6,688 nt of DNA from Candidatus Bathyarchaeota archaeon (GTDB taxonomy: Archaea; Thermoproteota; Bathyarchaeia; Bathyarchaeales; Bathycorpusculaceae), in contig DAOUSM010000051.1 in the NCBI GenBank assembly GCA_030627225.1, forward strand, positions 1 to 6,688, given 5' to 3'. The position numbers were made by a program, and so were the translations under genes. How positions within the stretch are numbered: position 1 is the first letter of the stretch; each line of letters opens with the position of its first letter. Of the stretch, positions 6,171 to 6,688 are shown one piece after another. Below the pieces are notes generated by a model that saw nothing but the letters and a program-made list of their open reading frames with translations, searched no databases and was not told the origin of the DNA.

Positions 6171-6180
6171 ATATTTTTAA
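6171..6180 (-). promoter_or_regulatory. TATA-like element before the TauE/SafE-family gene
   Basis: The minus strand reads TTAAAAATAT, a fair archaeal TATA match, centred 22-23 bases before the start codon; this would give a leaderless transcript. A weaker alternative, TTTAATAATT on the minus strand at 6244-6253, would give a leader of about 70 bases that includes the GGTG site. Confidence 0.35.
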
Positions 6181-6245
6181 CGAAACTTTTTCTCTATCCA
6201 TGCCTATGCCGGGTTAAAGAATCTGTTCTAAAAGGCATTCAATTA

Positions 6246-6257
6246 TTAAAGCTTTAA
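6246..6257. repeat. 12-base perfect palindrome between the two right-hand minus-strand genes
   Basis: TTAAAGCTTTAA is a perfect 12-base palindrome in the 117-base gap between the ribbon-helix-helix gene and the permease. It lies just past the stop of the first gene and about 95 bases before the start of the second. It may be a protein-binding site, or chance in AT-rich sequence. Confidence 0.3.
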
Positions 6258-6270
6258 CATATCTGACTAT

Positions 6271-6555
6271 TTAAACGAGAAACCTTTTACACGGTCTTCC
6301 TTGTTCTCCCAATATTCCCTTGTTCGCAGATACTGAATCTTCGCCTTCAAAGAACCTTCTTTTCAAAGAAGCTTCACCAAGAAAGTTGTTTATTCCACCG
6401 TTTGTTTCCGTTTTGCTTCCTTCTAAACGTTCAATATACAATTTTAAAGCGTTTTCAGTTATCTTTGAAATATTAAGGCCTAATTCTCGTGCCTTTTCAA
6501 GCAGTTTTGGGGGTAAAGTTATGCTCACAGTTGCTTTTTTGCCTTTTATTCTCAT
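6271..6555 (-). CDS. Small ribbon-helix-helix DNA-binding protein, CcdA/VapB-antitoxin-like
   Basis: 94 residues. The N-terminal 45 fit a ribbon-helix-helix fold: the DNA-contacting strand is KKATVSITLP (6-15), the first helix is PKLLEKARELG (16-26), and the second is NISKITENALKLYIERL (28-44). The LGLNISKITENAL segment resembles CcdA-type antitoxins and related archaeal regulators. Residues 46-94 form a Gly-, Lys- and Glu-containing tail with no hydrophobic core; in antitoxins such a region often folds only on a toxin. No toxin gene follows it (the next gene is a permease 117 bases on), and any partner upstream would lie beyond the right edge. The ATG at 6555 has an AAGGTG ribosome binding site 7 bases before it, a strong TATA box and a palindrome over the predicted transcription start, which together support a real gene. 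An orphan antitoxin or a plain autoregulated repressor both fit. Confidence 0.75.
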   Translation of the reverse strand: MRIKGKKATVSITLPPKLLEKARELGLNISKITENALKLYIERLEGSKTETNGGINNFLGEASLKRRFFEGEDSVSANKGILGEQGRPCKRFLV

Positions 6556-6562
6556 TTTATCA

Positions 6563-6568
6563 CACCTT
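6563..6568 (-). promoter_or_regulatory. Ribosome binding site of the ribbon-helix-helix gene
   Basis: The minus strand reads AAGGTG ending 7 bases before ATG 6555, the same spacing as the permease site. It overlaps the adjoining palindrome by one base. Confidence 0.6.
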
Positions 6569-6577
6569 ACACGTGTA
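6568..6577. promoter_or_regulatory. Palindromic operator candidate of the ribbon-helix-helix gene
   Basis: TACACGTGTA is a perfect 10-base palindrome. It lies where transcription should start if the TATA box at 6595-6603 is used, a place where a bound protein would block initiation. Ribbon-helix-helix proteins usually bind short palindromes at their own promoters, so autorepression is the natural reading. The binding itself is inferred. Confidence 0.45.
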
Positions 6578-6594
6578 TTATATGTATGAGTGTG

Positions 6595-6603
6595 TATATT
6601 TAA
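6595..6603 (-). promoter_or_regulatory. TATA box of the ribbon-helix-helix gene
   Basis: The minus strand reads TTAAATATA, the best archaeal TATA match in the window. A start about 26 bases downstream (near 6573) leaves a leader of about 18 bases that contains the AAGGTG site. Confidence 0.55.
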
Positions 6604-6649
6604 CAGTTGTGTTTAGGAAAAACAAATAAGCATGGAAGTGTCTTACATT

Positions 6650-6671
6650 TTTGTATACAGTTTGTAAACAG
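6650..6671. repeat. Two tandem 11-base repeat units near the right edge
   Basis: TTTGTATACAG (6650-6660) is followed directly by TTTGTAAACAG (6661-6671), 10 of 11 bases identical. The first unit contains the perfect palindrome TGTATACA. The 11-base period is about one helical turn, so two proteins could bind on the same DNA face. It may belong to the promoter of a gene beyond the right edge. The remaining bases from 6604 to 6688 show no gene. Confidence 0.4.
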
Positions 6672-6688
6672 TCTAAAAATAGATGATT

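Noticed and set aside
6200..6238. Inverted ATGCCT...AGGCAT as a terminator hairpin
   Set aside because: The stem is only 6 bases with a 27-base loop and no following U-run on the minus strand, so it is too weak to call.
6320..6589. Plus-strand open frame opposite the ribbon-helix-helix gene
   Set aside because: It overlaps a minus-strand gene that has a good promoter, ribosome binding site and recognisable fold; its own translation matches no family and has no ribosome binding site.

Overview
This window looks like a piece of an anaerobic archaeal chromosome. The reasons are a nearly complete NucS/EndoMS gene, an HdrA-type flavin/iron-sulfur protein with an MvhD domain fused to its end, a six-cluster polyferredoxin, an Lrp/AsnC-type regulator, AT-rich TATA-like promoters, and GGTG ribosome binding sites placed 6-7 bases before several starts. 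The gene mix and moderate base composition fit a Bathyarchaeia-like or other uncultivated anaerobic lineage. That placement is inference and was not tested by phylogeny.

Layout, left to right. On the minus strand, bases 1-710 carry a mismatch-specific endonuclease (NucS/EndoMS) whose last residues run off the left edge. A 58-base divergent intergenic region with a symmetrical TATA-like dyad separates it from a small class I SAM-dependent methyltransferase (769-1329, plus). After a 98-base gap comes the core of the window, a two-gene plus-strand operon. A polyferredoxin with six [4Fe-4S] motifs (1428-2363) is followed with no gap by an 818-residue HdrA-MvhD fusion (2364-4820). A 52-base spacer with a nested dyad leads to an Lrp/AsnC-type regulator (4873-5352, plus). 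Its stop codon directly abuts the stop codon of a convergent TauE/SafE-family membrane permease (5353-6153, minus). The right end holds a small ribbon-helix-helix protein (6271-6555, minus). Its promoter, ribosome binding site and palindromic operator candidate can all be read in the sequence. An 11-base tandem repeat lies near the right edge.

How the genes may work together. The polyferredoxin and HdrA-MvhD are best read as parts of one soluble electron-transfer complex. In characterised relatives, HdrA carries the FAD used for electron bifurcation or confurcation, the MvhD domain passes electrons in from a hydrogenase, formate dehydrogenase or F420H2 module, and HdrBC reduces a heterodisulfide. 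No HdrB, HdrC, hydrogenase or F420 module lies in the window, so the electron donor and the final acceptor cannot be named. The polyferredoxin is the obvious candidate partner. The Lrp-type regulator lies just behind the operon and could control it, itself or the permease. The methyltransferase/NucS pair and the ribbon-helix-helix gene look like separate units. I see no rRNA, tRNA, CRISPR array, transposase or integrase. Every stretch without a gene is shorter than about 135 bases.
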